Positions 32,401 through 41,273 of a stretch of 64,000 nt of DNA are shown here, in pieces. Below the pieces are notes generated by a model. It saw only the letters and a program-made list of their open reading frames with translations. It was not told where the DNA came from and ran no database searches. The first letter of the stretch is position 1; each line of letters begins with the position of its first letter. Source of the stretch: Thermanaeromonas toyohensis ToBE (lineage in GTDB: Bacteria; Bacillota; DSM-521; Neomoorellales; Neomoorellaceae). The translations under genes and the position numbers were made by a program. The DNA lies in assembly GCF_900176005.1 (NCBI RefSeq), contig NZ_LT838272.1, positions 1,445,587-1,509,586 on the forward strand. The letters are read 5' to 3'.

Positions 32401-34303
32401 AGGTAAAGAAGCGGGACCTCCGGCGGTTGGAGCGGATGCCGGGAGGGGTATGGAGCACGATCCAGAGGACCTGGACCCGTTAGAGAACGTGCCGGCGCCC
32501 TTCAGGCTGGTGTCGCCGGACGGAATTGAGCTGGCGCCGCGCCACGTGCGCCTGGGGGATTACTACAAGCGCGTTTATATCATGAGGATTGTGCCGGAGT
32601 ACCTGGACGTGGGGTGGCTCGATGAGCTGTGGAACGCGCCGGGTGTGGAAGTATGCGTGTACCTGGTGCCGCCGCCCCCGAGGTCGGTCACCAAGAAGCT
32701 TACCAGGAAGATGGTCGAGCTGACCTCGCAGTACAACCTTGAAGTTGTCAAGCGGGGGTCCGTTACGAACAAACCGGAACTGGAGATAGCCATTGAGGAA
32801 ATAGAGGGCCTCAGGCGGATCATCCACGGCGGCGAAGACAGGATGATATACGCCTGCCTGCTGGTGAGCATCACTGCCAGGACGGAAGAGGAGCTCCGGC
32901 TTAGGTGCCAGCAGGTGGAGGACGCAGTAGCTGCCGCCGGTGCCAAGCTGGAGGTTATCGAGTTCTGGCAGGAGGAGGCGCTGCGGCACCTGATGCCGTT
33001 CGGGATGGTGCCGAAGGGCGGGCTGAAGAGGTACCAGTACCACAACCTGCTTACGGGCGGGGCGTCGACCCTCATGCCGCTGCTCACGGCCGACTTCAGC
33101 CATGCGGGAGGCATATTCTGGGGGTTCAACCGGCACACGCGCGCGCCGGTCTTCGTGGACCTGTGGCGTCCCGACCTCATGAACTCCCACATGTTCATTC
33201 TCGGCCGCAGCGGGTCCGGTAAGACGGTGACCACTATGCTTATGGCGCTCAGGCAGGCGGTCAGGGGCGTCATGGCAGTATTCCTGGACGTAGAGGGGGA
33301 GTACTTCAAGCTGGCGCGGCAGTTCGGCGGGTTCCACGTAAGGCTGGATCCCTCTGCGGAACCTGTGTTCAACCCGCTCGACATAAGGCCCGAGTGGGAT
33401 GAATACGAGAAGAGGGAATACGTGGACGTGCCGGGGAAGGTGCGGGAGGTAGCGGCGCTTTTAGAAGCCGTCCTCGAGAACAGGGGCGAAAAGCTGGACG
33501 TGGAAGGGGTCACCGCGCTGGAAGAGGCGCTGAAGGCGGAGTACACGGAGAGGGGCATAACCAGGGACCCGGAGAGCCTGTACCACCCCGGAGGAGAAAA
33601 GCTGCCGGATGGTACTTTTGCCGTAGGTAAGCACTACAAGAGGATGCCCACTCTGAGCGACGTTGCCGCGCGGCTGGAAAGGATGGGGGCCGAAAGGGTG
33701 GCCTTCCTCCTCAGGCCGTTCCTGCGGACGGGCACCCTGGGGTTCTTCGACGGGGAGACGAAGGTCGACCCGCGGGACGCCCGGATACTCGTCTTCGACC
33801 TGAAGGCGGTGGAGAAGGACGCCTTCCTGAGGTTCTACGCGACGCAGGTCGTTTTCATGTGGCTGTGGGAGCACCTGGTGAAGGGGCGCAGGCAGCAGAG
33901 GAAGCTCCTAGTAGTGGATGAGGCGTGGACGTTCCTGCGGCACGCCAACTCCGCTACGTTCCTGCTCAACGGCACCAAGCGCGGCCGCAAGTACAACACG
34001 GCCATGGTCCTCACGACACAGTCCTTCAGGGACTTCAACAGCGAGGAGGGCAGGAACATACTGGCGCAGTGCCCGACGTGCTTCCTCATGCGGACGGAAC
34101 CGGCGGAGGCGAAGATGGTGGGCGCGGCGCTGAACCTGTCTGAAGGCTGTATAGACTTTATCACCCGCAGGGAGTGCGGCAAGGGCGACGGCATCCTGTA
34201 CGTGGAGGGCGAGGTGGCTGCCGTGCACTTTGACCTTGCCGAGTGGGAGCGGGAGTTGCTGGGGCTGCAGCCGGCGGAACCCAGCCAGTTCGGGACGTTG
34301 TAG
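32366..34303 (+). CDS. virB4: VirB4/TraC-type conjugation ATPase
   Basis: 645 residues. An N-terminal domain of about 250 residues is followed by the ATPase: HMFILGRSGSGKTVTTML (Walker A), VMAVFLDVEGEYFKLARQFG, RKLLVVDEAWTFLRHANS (Walker B) and NTAMVLTTQSFRDF. This is the signature VirB4 energises pilus assembly and transfer with. The TTG at 32366 has GGGGGTGA 6 bases upstream; an ATG at 32450 abuts its purine tract. Confidence 0.93.
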   Translation: MLRWLKRSQRSKGKEAGPPAVGADAGRGMEHDPEDLDPLENVPAPFRLVSPDGIELAPRHVRLGDYYKRVYIMRIVPEYLDVGWLDELWNAPGVEVCVYLVPPPPRSVTKKLTRKMVELTSQYNLEVVKRGSVTNKPELEIAIEEIEGLRRIIHGGEDRMIYACLLVSITARTEEELRLRCQQVEDAVAAAGAKLEVIEFWQEEALRHLMPFGMVPKGGLKRYQYHNLLTGGASTLMPLLTADFSHAGGIFWGFNRHTRAPVFVDLWRPDLMNSHMFILGRSGSGKTVTTMLMALRQAVRGVMAVFLDVEGEYFKLARQFGGFHVRLDPSAEPVFNPLDIRPEWDEYEKREYVDVPGKVREVAALLEAVLENRGEKLDVEGVTALEEALKAEYTERGITRDPESLYHPGGEKLPDGTFAVGKHYKRMPTLSDVAARLERMGAERVAFLLRPFLRTGTLGFFDGETKVDPRDARILVFDLKAVEKDAFLRFYATQVVFMWLWEHLVKGRRQQRKLLVVDEAWTFLRHANSATFLLNGTKRGRKYNTAMVLTTQSFRDFNSEEGRNILAQCPTCFLMRTEPAEAKMVGAALNLSEGCIDFITRRECGKGDGILYVEGEVAAVHFDLAEWERELLGLQPAEPSQFGTL

Positions 34304-34349
34304 TATCTACCAGGTGGCGCCAGGGCTCTTTAGGGAAGGAGTGGTAAGC

Positions 34350-35654
34350 GTGTGTGTGACCACAGGGTTTAATAGGAGGTGGGTGTGGCTGCGGAGTGTT
34401 TTAGCAAGGCTTGTACTTTTAGTTTCTGCGGTGCTGGTCTGTGTATCTTTCAGCGGCATAGCGCATGCCGCGGGCCTCGACGTGCTCGGCTTCGGCCAGG
34501 AGACGCCGTACGACTATGCGGCGCAGCTGGCTGAAAAGTTAAAGTCGTTCGGCCACCTTGCGGCGGGCTTCGTCGGAGTGGCGGCGTTCGCGGTCTTCAT
34601 CGCCGCGGCGTACATGTTCATCACGGGTGGGGGCAATGAGGGCCGGGTGGAGAAGGCGAAGAAGGCCATGTTTTTTGCCCTTGTGGGCATAGGTGTGGCC
34701 CTTATGGCTGAACTGGCGGTTCAGTTCATGGTGGGCGTGCTGGCACCCGGCAGCGGGCAGGCTTCCCTGCCCCCGTACCCGCAAGAACAGCCGCAGAAGT
34801 TCGGCCAGCCTCTTCCTGCCTGGCAAGATGTGATGAGAAACGAGTTTGCCACCATTCTGGGCAGCATGTTCGGGAAGATCGCGGCCATCCCCATCCAGCT
34901 GCTGGCCTGGCTCCTCTTTACGCTTATAGGGGCGAAGTACCCCTACGTGCTCATATACAACCAGCAGGACGACCCCCGGCACAAGCTCTACTACGCGGGG
35001 CCGTTTTCGGATTCTGAGTGGGTGCTTATCGGGAAGTGGTATGTCATCTTTTCCGGCCTGGTGGGCGCCTTCATAATGCTCGCGATAGTTATATCTGCCT
35101 ACCGCCTCCTGGTGACCGTGAAGGACAACCCCGGGGAGTACGCGGAGGCCAAGATGTCAATCCTCTACTGCATAGCATCCCTCTTTATGGTAATGTGCGC
35201 TCCGCTCATGTTCAAGGTGGCCGGGGATATCAACAACGGGATAGTGGAGTTCCTGTACCGGCTTGTTACTTCTGTGCCCGCAGTTGGAAAGGTTCCGGAT
35301 CTAATCAGTCCCCAGGACATTATCAGCTGGAACCAGACGCTGGTGAACAACCCGATAGGGTATGCGTTCGTTGTGCTGGCCGCAGCCGGCCTGACGCTTA
35401 CCATAAACGTGATTTACATTGTGAGGCACTTCGTCCTGCTGGTCTTTCTGGTGATGACGCCCGTATTTGCGGCAACGTATGCGGTCAGCCGCAGCAAAAA
35501 AGTGTTCAACCTGTGGATAGGAGAGATACTTACGAACTTGTTCATGCAGACGGTGCATGCGTTCGTGTGGACTCTCTTTATAGTATTCCATAAGTTCTGG
35601 GCGGGTCCCCCTGTCGCCCCACCTTTTCCACCTAACGCTCCACCTTTTCCATAG
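34350..35654 (+). CDS. Pilin-like domain fused to VirB6/TrbL-like membrane protein
   Basis: About 434 residues. A signal peptide (LVLLVSAVLVCVSFSGIAHA) is followed by a pilin-like module (AAAYMFITGGGNEGRVEKAK with flanking helices, residues 50-125), the core of the proteins at 26574 and 27078. A linker and then six or so VirB6-like membrane helices follow (for example VVLAAAGLTLTINVIYIV and FVLLVFLVMTPVFAATYAVS). It ends in a Pro-rich tail. The GTG at 34350 follows AAGGAGTGG. VirB6 forms the inner-membrane channel; fusion to a pilin domain is unusual. Confidence 0.75.
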   Translation: MCVTTGFNRRWVWLRSVLARLVLLVSAVLVCVSFSGIAHAAGLDVLGFGQETPYDYAAQLAEKLKSFGHLAAGFVGVAAFAVFIAAAYMFITGGGNEGRVEKAKKAMFFALVGIGVALMAELAVQFMVGVLAPGSGQASLPPYPQEQPQKFGQPLPAWQDVMRNEFATILGSMFGKIAAIPIQLLAWLLFTLIGAKYPYVLIYNQQDDPRHKLYYAGPFSDSEWVLIGKWYVIFSGLVGAFIMLAIVISAYRLLVTVKDNPGEYAEAKMSILYCIASLFMVMCAPLMFKVAGDINNGIVEFLYRLVTSVPAVGKVPDLISPQDIISWNQTLVNNPIGYAFVVLAAAGLTLTINVIYIVRHFVLLVFLVMTPVFAATYAVSRSKKVFNLWIGEILTNLFMQTVHAFVWTLFIVFHKFWAGPPVAPPFPPNAPPFP

Positions 35655-35692
35655 GTTTGCCTCTTTATAGTGTTCTACAAGTTTTGGAGGGG
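35573..35692 (+). repeat. Degenerate direct repeat around the VirB6-like stop
   Basis: The sequence coding LFIVFHKFW near the C-terminus (35573-35604) recurs about 88 bases later, after the stop, as LFIVFYKFW (35661-35692). A partial duplication probably replaced the original C-terminus. Confidence 0.6.
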
Positions 35693-35745
35693 CACTTAAT
35701 GGTTTGCCTGAAAAGTGTACTCAACAGACGGGGAGGTGAAAGGAT

Positions 35746-36717
35746 ATGTTAGATATGTTCACCCCAACGAAGTCTGATCCCATGGGCACAATGCTTTCGG
35801 CCCTGACGCTGATGACCCTGTTTTTCCCCCTGTGCAGGGCTATCAGAAATATAATGATGGGCTTTCTCCAGTGGATAGGTGTAGACGAGGAGGGTGTGGC
35901 CGGCAAAGCGGTGACGACTCTGGCCGCACTTGGGGCTTTCGCTCGCCTGGCCGGCAGCGGCTGGGACACCAACGTAAGGACGGGTACGCTGCCGGGACTA
36001 GGGAAAGGGCTTGGCGGAAGCAGTCCGGGTGTGGTGGGTGGCGGCAAAATCCCTCCTGTTGGTGGAGGCGGTGTAGTAGCAGAGGGCGGTCCGGGGGGAA
36101 TACCCGGGGTAGGAGCAATAGAAGGGGCAACGGGTGAAGAAGGCCCCGGCGGTGCTCCCGTTGCCGGACCTGCGGTAAGGATGCCCGGGGCAGGAGGTGT
36201 TGGGGGGGCTGCGGGAGGGCCCTCTACTGAGGGGCCGGCCGGAACGGGAAATGTTCCCCCGGTACCTGAGCTTGCGGCTATTGGCGGTCAGGGCGGGCCA
36301 CTGCGTACACCCCTGGAGCGGGACGTGATGGACGCCGACCGGACGGGCGGCATCAAGTTTGCCAGGATGTCTGCATTTTTTGCCCCGGCTGACCATTTTG
36401 CTCCCGGTGCCAGTTCCATGTACGGCGCCATGTGGGGCAACATTACAGCAGCGGGCCGGCTGGGCGTTAACATGTTCAGGAGCATATCGGAGATAAGGAA
36501 GCAGCACCGCGGTGAGGGCGGCCGGGAGCTGACGCTGGGCGAAGCTTTCAAGCTGTATACGCGCAGCCGTTCGGTAGCGGGCGCCGCGTTCAAAGTGGGA
36601 ACCGTGGTGGCGGGGACGGCCCTCGGCTTCGGGCCTCCGACCGTGAGGCGGGTGCAGTTTGCGGCCGAAGCACCCGGTAGGGCATGGAATTATATTAAGG
36701 GAATGTGGAAGAGCTAA
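35746..36717 (+). CDS. Gly-rich conjugation protein, 323 aa
   Basis: ATG after GGGGAGGTGAAAGG. Residues 15-70 hold one or two hydrophobic helices (MLSALTLMTLFFPLCRAI, AVTTLAALGAFARLAG). Residues 80-190 are a long low-complexity Gly/Pro/Val region; the C-terminal third is helical and basic. It follows the VirB6-like gene and resembles the C-terminal part of TrbL/VirB6 proteins, so the two may be a split transfer-channel subunit. Confidence 0.6.
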   Translation: MLDMFTPTKSDPMGTMLSALTLMTLFFPLCRAIRNIMMGFLQWIGVDEEGVAGKAVTTLAALGAFARLAGSGWDTNVRTGTLPGLGKGLGGSSPGVVGGGKIPPVGGGGVVAEGGPGGIPGVGAIEGATGEEGPGGAPVAGPAVRMPGAGGVGGAAGGPSTEGPAGTGNVPPVPELAAIGGQGGPLRTPLERDVMDADRTGGIKFARMSAFFAPADHFAPGASSMYGAMWGNITAAGRLGVNMFRSISEIRKQHRGEGGRELTLGEAFKLYTRSRSVAGAAFKVGTVVAGTALGFGPPTVRRVQFAAEAPGRAWNYIKGMWKS

Positions 36718-36762
36718 TGCACTCGCAATAGCTCTAGACCAGCATGGCAGGTGGGAGCAAAA

Positions 36763-38451
36763 GTGGATGATATTTTTGAGCGTGCGCGGCGGCAGGCGGT
36801 GAGTGCGGTAAGAAGTTTTCTTTTGAGGAGGCTCCTGGCGTCCCTACTCTCTTACTTGGCGCCCTACCTGCTGCCAATAGCGGCGGCAGTGTTTATGGTG
36901 TTCACCCTCCTGCTGCTCGTAGCTGCTGTGTACGAGGTCATGGCCCCCATGCGCCTGCTCAGCGGTGTTGTGCCTGCGGCCACTGATGAAAAACTCGTCG
37001 AGCAATACCAGAAGCTGTGCGACGAGTATAACGTGAAGGAGACCTGGCTGGTGCCCGGTGAGGCGCAGGAAGGAAAAACTTACTATCCAGGAAAGGGCAT
37101 TTCCCATATTGGCAGGCTGGCCGACCGCTATCATAACGACAGAAAGCTGGCTCTCACCTGGGGTGCCATTCATGCGCCTTCTCTGTACTGGACCTTTGCA
37201 AACGGAGCCGAAGAAATACCGGACCGGATTAAAAAAGTTGTCGCTGAAGAATTAAGACCCTATTTTTATTACAAGACATCGGAGGTAATCGTTATATCTA
37301 AAAAGACTGGCGATGTGGTGTCTCGGCAGACAGTGCATCTGTTGGTAGAGGCCTGCACTTATACCGGTCTTTACCAGTACTATTATGAGCCGGCAGAAGA
37401 AGAGACCGACGAGTTTATTATCAAGTACGAAAGGCTGCTGGATGTCAAGCAGGTGTGGGAGAACCCCTTCCAGCGGCTGGATGAGTTCTTGAAGGAACAT
37501 TTTGGAGAAGGGGACAGGAGCATCGAGCTGGCGCGGACCGCCATACTTGAGGCCGGCCAGGCCTTTAGCCGTAAGGAGAAGCGCCTCGCATGGCTTATCA
37601 GTACCGGAGCGAATAGTATACTGGCTGTATCTGCGGCCATGGTGCCGCCAGAGCTGATGCCTTTCTTTAAGGAGGCGGAGAAGAAGTACGGCATACCGTG
37701 GTGGTTCCTAGCTGCCGTGGCACTCAGGGAGTCGTCCTTTGACCCGAATGCAGTCAACAAGGACACGAAATGCTTCGGGGTAATGCAGGTCAGCCCCGAT
37801 AACTGGGCGCATTACGCCCCACTATTGGGGTTCGACCCGGAGAAAGACAAGTTTAACCCGCGTGCCCAGATAATGGTGGGCGCTTATCTATTGTACGAGC
37901 AGGGGCTAAAAGACGTCGACTGGAACGGGAACTGGCAGGAGCGGGCAGCCCCGGTGCTGGCGTTTTACGTGGGGGCTGGGACCGGAGAAGAGGCGGTGCA
38001 GAAAGCATATGCCATGGGGTATATCCCCGACATATATGCCTACGCTGAAAGGTTCCGTGTGTTCAGCACAGCAGTCTGGCCGGTGCCGTCGTCCAGGGAG
38101 ATAACGGACACGTACCATCCTGAGGCGACGCTCTTAAGGAGGGCGCACCACGGGATAGACATAGCGGCCAGCCTGGGTGCGGATGTGGTGTCTGTATCGG
38201 CTGGTAAGGTGGAGACTACCGCCTGGGACGATACCTATGGGTACTATATTGATATTTCGGACGGGATTTACAGGTACCGGTACGCCCACCTGTCGTCCAT
38301 ACTGGTGAATCCGGGGCAGGATGTTTCGCCTGGCGACGTCATCGGCCTAGTGGGGTCAACGGGGAAATCCACGGGGCCGCACCTGCACTTTGAGGTGCAT
38401 GATCTGGCGGTTGGGCACACTATAGACCCGCTGCTGGTGCTGGTGAAGTAG
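36763..38451 (+). CDS. Two-domain cell-wall hydrolase: lytic transglycosylase plus M23 peptidase
   Basis: About 562 residues. A membrane anchor (LLPIAAAVFMVFTLLLLVAA) is followed by an unknown middle domain. Then comes a lysozyme-like transglycosylase (IPWWFLAAVALRESSFDPNA with the catalytic Glu, CFGVMQVSP, QIMVGAYLLYEQ) and an M23 endopeptidase (HHGIDIAASLGADVVS, GPHLHFEVHD with the zinc ligands). Conjugative plasmids of Gram-positives use such enzymes (VirB1/CwlT type) to open the wall for the transfer channel. The GTG at 36763 follows GGTGGGAG. Confidence 0.9.
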   Translation: MDDIFERARRQAVSAVRSFLLRRLLASLLSYLAPYLLPIAAAVFMVFTLLLLVAAVYEVMAPMRLLSGVVPAATDEKLVEQYQKLCDEYNVKETWLVPGEAQEGKTYYPGKGISHIGRLADRYHNDRKLALTWGAIHAPSLYWTFANGAEEIPDRIKKVVAEELRPYFYYKTSEVIVISKKTGDVVSRQTVHLLVEACTYTGLYQYYYEPAEEETDEFIIKYERLLDVKQVWENPFQRLDEFLKEHFGEGDRSIELARTAILEAGQAFSRKEKRLAWLISTGANSILAVSAAMVPPELMPFFKEAEKKYGIPWWFLAAVALRESSFDPNAVNKDTKCFGVMQVSPDNWAHYAPLLGFDPEKDKFNPRAQIMVGAYLLYEQGLKDVDWNGNWQERAAPVLAFYVGAGTGEEAVQKAYAMGYIPDIYAYAERFRVFSTAVWPVPSSREITDTYHPEATLLRRAHHGIDIAASLGADVVSVSAGKVETTAWDDTYGYYIDISDGIYRYRYAHLSSILVNPGQDVSPGDVIGLVGSTGKSTGPHLHFEVHDLAVGHTIDPLLVLVK

Positions 38452-38533
38452 CGCATTGCCCTGGGTCGCAGGTCTTATCAGTGGCGGGTGTTTTTAAACA
38501 GCGACTATGAAACGTACCGAAAGGAGCTTAGAA

Positions 38534-39304
38534 ATGGAGAAGAGCTTAGAAAAACAGATAGCCCGGATACGGGAGAACTTCTTTGGCGGGCGGGTTTACT
38601 TCCCCGCCGTTCTGGAGCTTCCGCTCCTCGAATCGGCTGCCGGCGAACCGCTGACCTTTATAACTTTGCTGGAGTGGCTGTCGGCGCCGTGGCCGGACTT
38701 TTGCCCGGGTGAGGAGTGGGTGGCGGATCCGCAGGGGGCCGCCCTCAGGGAGGACAGCGCCCTTTTGGGCCTGTGGCTGTCCTGGCGGGCCCGGTTTATG
38801 GGCGTTGTGCTTTCCATGAGGGACGCGGGCAAAGAGGTGCGGATAAGAAGGCTGTCGGGGGAGCGCGTCGGGAAGCACCTGGTGGAGGAGGTCCTGAGTC
38901 CGGAGGCACTGCTTGGTCAGGATGCTGACATTTTCGCGACGATGGCCGTGCTGAGAGATCCGGTGTTCGGTGATTGGGCCTGCGTTACGTGCACCCTGCA
39001 TGACGCCGGGGGTTCGGCCTACGCGGCCGCGGCGGGGTGGAACGCCGGGGTTGTCGACTTTGGTGAGACGTTCGGTGAACTTTCGGAATGGGCAGAGAGG
39101 ACGGCGCGGCTGGCGGGCAGGTTCATAGTGTGGGAGGATACCGCGCACCTCAAGCCCTACCCCCTGGGGGTCGAGCCTGCTACGATGATCACTTTGCCTT
39201 ACGCGGAGGCTGGCTCCGGGGTGCGGCGGGACAAGAAGGGTTCCCGGGGCGTTAAGGGAGGCACGGTGGTCCCCTTTCCGGCCAGAAGGGCACCCCGGCA
39301 GTAA
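38534..39304 (+). CDS. Paralogous hypothetical protein A, 256 aa
   Basis: ATG after AAGGAGCTTAGAA. Unrecognised, but clearly paralogous to the protein at 39934. Shared blocks include LTFI-LxEWL-PWPDFCP, the GDWACVTC-HD motif, YAAA-GWNA and PFPxG at the end. Two Cys and a His lie in the most conserved block. No membrane helix. The two copies bracket a lipoprotein gene right after the cell-wall hydrolase, so a role in transfer is likely but unproven. Confidence 0.65.
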   Translation: MEKSLEKQIARIRENFFGGRVYFPAVLELPLLESAAGEPLTFITLLEWLSAPWPDFCPGEEWVADPQGAALREDSALLGLWLSWRARFMGVVLSMRDAGKEVRIRRLSGERVGKHLVEEVLSPEALLGQDADIFATMAVLRDPVFGDWACVTCTLHDAGGSAYAAAAGWNAGVVDFGETFGELSEWAERTARLAGRFIVWEDTAHLKPYPLGVEPATMITLPYAEAGSGVRRDKKGSRGVKGGTVVPFPARRAPRQ

Positions 39305-39341
39305 ATGATATATTATGATATGACGAACAACAAAGGGAGAC

Positions 39342-39740
39342 GTGGTGGAATATATGGTCCGAAGTGTTGTTAGGTGGAAGAGTTTTACGGCCCTTCTGGT
39401 GTTTTCCTGGGCTTGCGTCTTCTTGCTTGCCGGTTGCAGTTCACATGCAGAGAAGAAGGGGCCTTACGTAACAGAATTGGGACCTATAGCGACCAATGTG
39501 GCGGAGGAGAAGCGGTATGTGCGGGTCACGCTCGTTCTTGAAACCGGTAACGAGCCGCTACCGGAGACCGAGGTACCGAGGATCCGCGACGCAGTGATAA
39601 GCCTGTTACGCAGGAAGTCTGCGGTAGAGCTGGCGGATACGGCGACCTTGAAGCAGGAACTTCTGGAGGTAGTCCGCCGTGCTGTGGGCGGGCGGGTTTA
39701 TGTCCAGGGTGTGTATTTCCGGGAACTTATTGTCCAGTAG
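39342..39740 (+). CDS. FliL-like domain lipoprotein
   Basis: 132 residues. Lipoprotein signal with lipobox (FSWACVFLLAGCSS). The mature part reads YVRVTLVLETGN, PRIRDAVISLLRRKSAVELA, TLKQELLEVVRRAVG and VYVQGVYFRELIVQ, matching strand-helix-helix-strand of the FliL C-terminal domain (a stomatin-like fold that surrounds flagellar stators). There are no flagellar genes nearby. Here it is probably an outer-surface lipoprotein of the transfer channel (VirB7-like position). GTG with AAAGGGAG upstream. Confidence 0.7.
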   Translation: MVEYMVRSVVRWKSFTALLVFSWACVFLLAGCSSHAEKKGPYVTELGPIATNVAEEKRYVRVTLVLETGNEPLPETEVPRIRDAVISLLRRKSAVELADTATLKQELLEVVRRAVGGRVYVQGVYFRELIVQ

Positions 39741-39933
39741 GTTTTTTGCTATTTATCTGGCCGGGAACTGCAAGGTTTGAAAGCGGTAAAAAACCCCCGG
39801 ATTGGAGACAAAATGAACATGTAGCGTACCAAGTACAGAAAACTCTTTCTTGAGATAGCAGAGGCGTGGGCAGTACAAACCCCGAGAAGTTTTAGTATGC
39901 AGGAGTGCTGACAGCAGTAGAGGAGAGATTTCG

Positions 39934-40731
39934 GTGTCAAGAAAAGCAAGAAAAGCCCTTACGACGCAGGCCGGCGTACCGGTGGAAGTCAAAAAGGCGG
40001 TAAGCGCTCTCCGGCAGAGCCTGAGGAAAGGCAGCGTTAACTTTGCGGAGCTTGCGAACCTTCCGGCGCTTGAGATGCTGGTGGGTAGTACGCTTACGTT
40101 CATTCCGCTAACGGAGTGGCTGGATTTTCCCTGGCCTGATTTCTGTCCGGCCAGCGAGTGGGAGAAGAACGCTATGGAGGCCGCCCTGAGGGAAATGAAC
40201 ATTCTGTACGGAATGTGGCTCGTATGGCGCGCGCACTTTGTGCGGGCGGCTGCTGCTTTGAGCCATGAAGGGAAAAAACTCAAGGTCAGACTTCCTTCGG
40301 GGCAAACGGTGGGTAAAACTCTTGTAGAGGAACTGGGCCGGACGGAGTTGCCGCCGAAGGAGAAGCTTTTCGTGACTTCGGCCCTCCAGAGGGATCCGGT
40401 GACTGGCGACTGGGCGTGCGTGACGTGTATGGTGCACGACAGGGAGGGTGCCGGATACGCGGCCGCGGTGGGGTGGAACGCCGCGGTAACAGATTTTCAG
40501 GCGACGGTCGAAGAGCTCAGGAAGTGGGCCCAGGAGTTCGTACCCTCGGTAGAGATGTATTCTGTGTGGGAAGACCCTGAAAACCTGCGGCCGTTCCCCC
40601 TTGGGGTCAGCCAGGACACGCTGATAACGCTTCCGTATATCGTCATCAGGTCGGAAGGGGCGGCCAGGCCCGCAAAACGCGGCGTGGTTATCCCGTTCCC
40701 TGGGGAGAAGGCCCGTGTGGAGAAGCGTTGA
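39934..40731 (+). CDS. Paralogous hypothetical protein B, 265 aa
   Basis: GTG after GAGGAGAG. Paralog of the protein at 38534, with the same length and order of motifs (LTFIPLTEWLDFPWPDFCPA, DPVTGDWACVTCMVHDREG, YAAAVGWNAAVTDF, VIPFPGEK). The basic N-terminus differs. Divergence is moderate, so the duplication is old or the pair works as a heteromer. Confidence 0.65.
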   Translation: MSRKARKALTTQAGVPVEVKKAVSALRQSLRKGSVNFAELANLPALEMLVGSTLTFIPLTEWLDFPWPDFCPASEWEKNAMEAALREMNILYGMWLVWRAHFVRAAAALSHEGKKLKVRLPSGQTVGKTLVEELGRTELPPKEKLFVTSALQRDPVTGDWACVTCMVHDREGAGYAAAVGWNAAVTDFQATVEELRKWAQEFVPSVEMYSVWEDPENLRPFPLGVSQDTLITLPYIVIRSEGAARPAKRGVVIPFPGEKARVEKR

Positions 40732-40916
40732 TGTAACATTGTTCTCTAGACGTTTACGTCTGGTTGGGGGTGGTAGAATTTTGGAATTTCGGTTAAAATA
40801 ACGATGAGATCACCGCTAGCATTCTGCGGGATATCAAAAAGCTACGAAGTCGAGATTTTTAGCGAGGGGGTCAGCGGGGTTCTTTGGGTTTTCCCAGGAC
40901 AGGCCTACGTATTGCG

Positions 40917-41273
40917 ATGATTGGAGACAGGGAAAATGGAGCTTGCAATAAAAGGGAAGGGAATGTTACAAAGCGGTGGTTCTACAAGGAAATTTTCTGG
41001 GACCAACCCCATGTAGCGCGCATGTCGCCGGAGGAACTGAAAGAATATATAGCGGCCCAAAGAGGTTGCCGGTGTGTTCATGATGATATTTTGCGCCGGT
41101 TCATCGAGCGAGGTTCGCTGACGGAAGCTGTTCAATTTTTTCCGCTGGAGGAAATAGAGCGGGGGCTCAATACATTCAAGTTTTGGGTAAACGTACCCGA
41201 GTGGCGGCTGCGGGCGTGGCGGAGGGCAGTAGAGTGGTTAAAAGATGAAAGACGTAAGACCGTCAGAACATAG
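40917..41273 (+). CDS. Hypothetical partner of AbiEii-type toxin, 118 aa
   Basis: Overlaps the AbiEii-like gene by 29 bases, the arrangement of a toxin-antitoxin pair. The sequence FYKEIFWDQPHV, DDILRRFIERGSLTEAVQFF and TFKFWVNVPEWRLRAWR resembles, loosely, the DUF6922-type proteins often found before AbiEii genes, and shares the pattern of the protein at 57849. It is not the classical AbiEi winged-helix antitoxin. The start is uncertain (ATG 40917 or TTG 40884). Confidence 0.55.
   Translation: MIGDRENGACNKREGNVTKRWFYKEIFWDQPHVARMSPEELKEYIAAQRGCRCVHDDILRRFIERGSLTEAVQFFPLEEIERGLNTFKFWVNVPEWRLRAWRRAVEWLKDERRKTVRT

Noticed and set aside
32480-33874. Several long open frames on the minus strand opposite virB4 (and similar ones opposite the vWA, iscB and nrdD genes)
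   Set aside because: They lie antisense to well-supported genes in GC-rich DNA, lack family motifs and ribosome sites, and mirror codon bias of the real gene.
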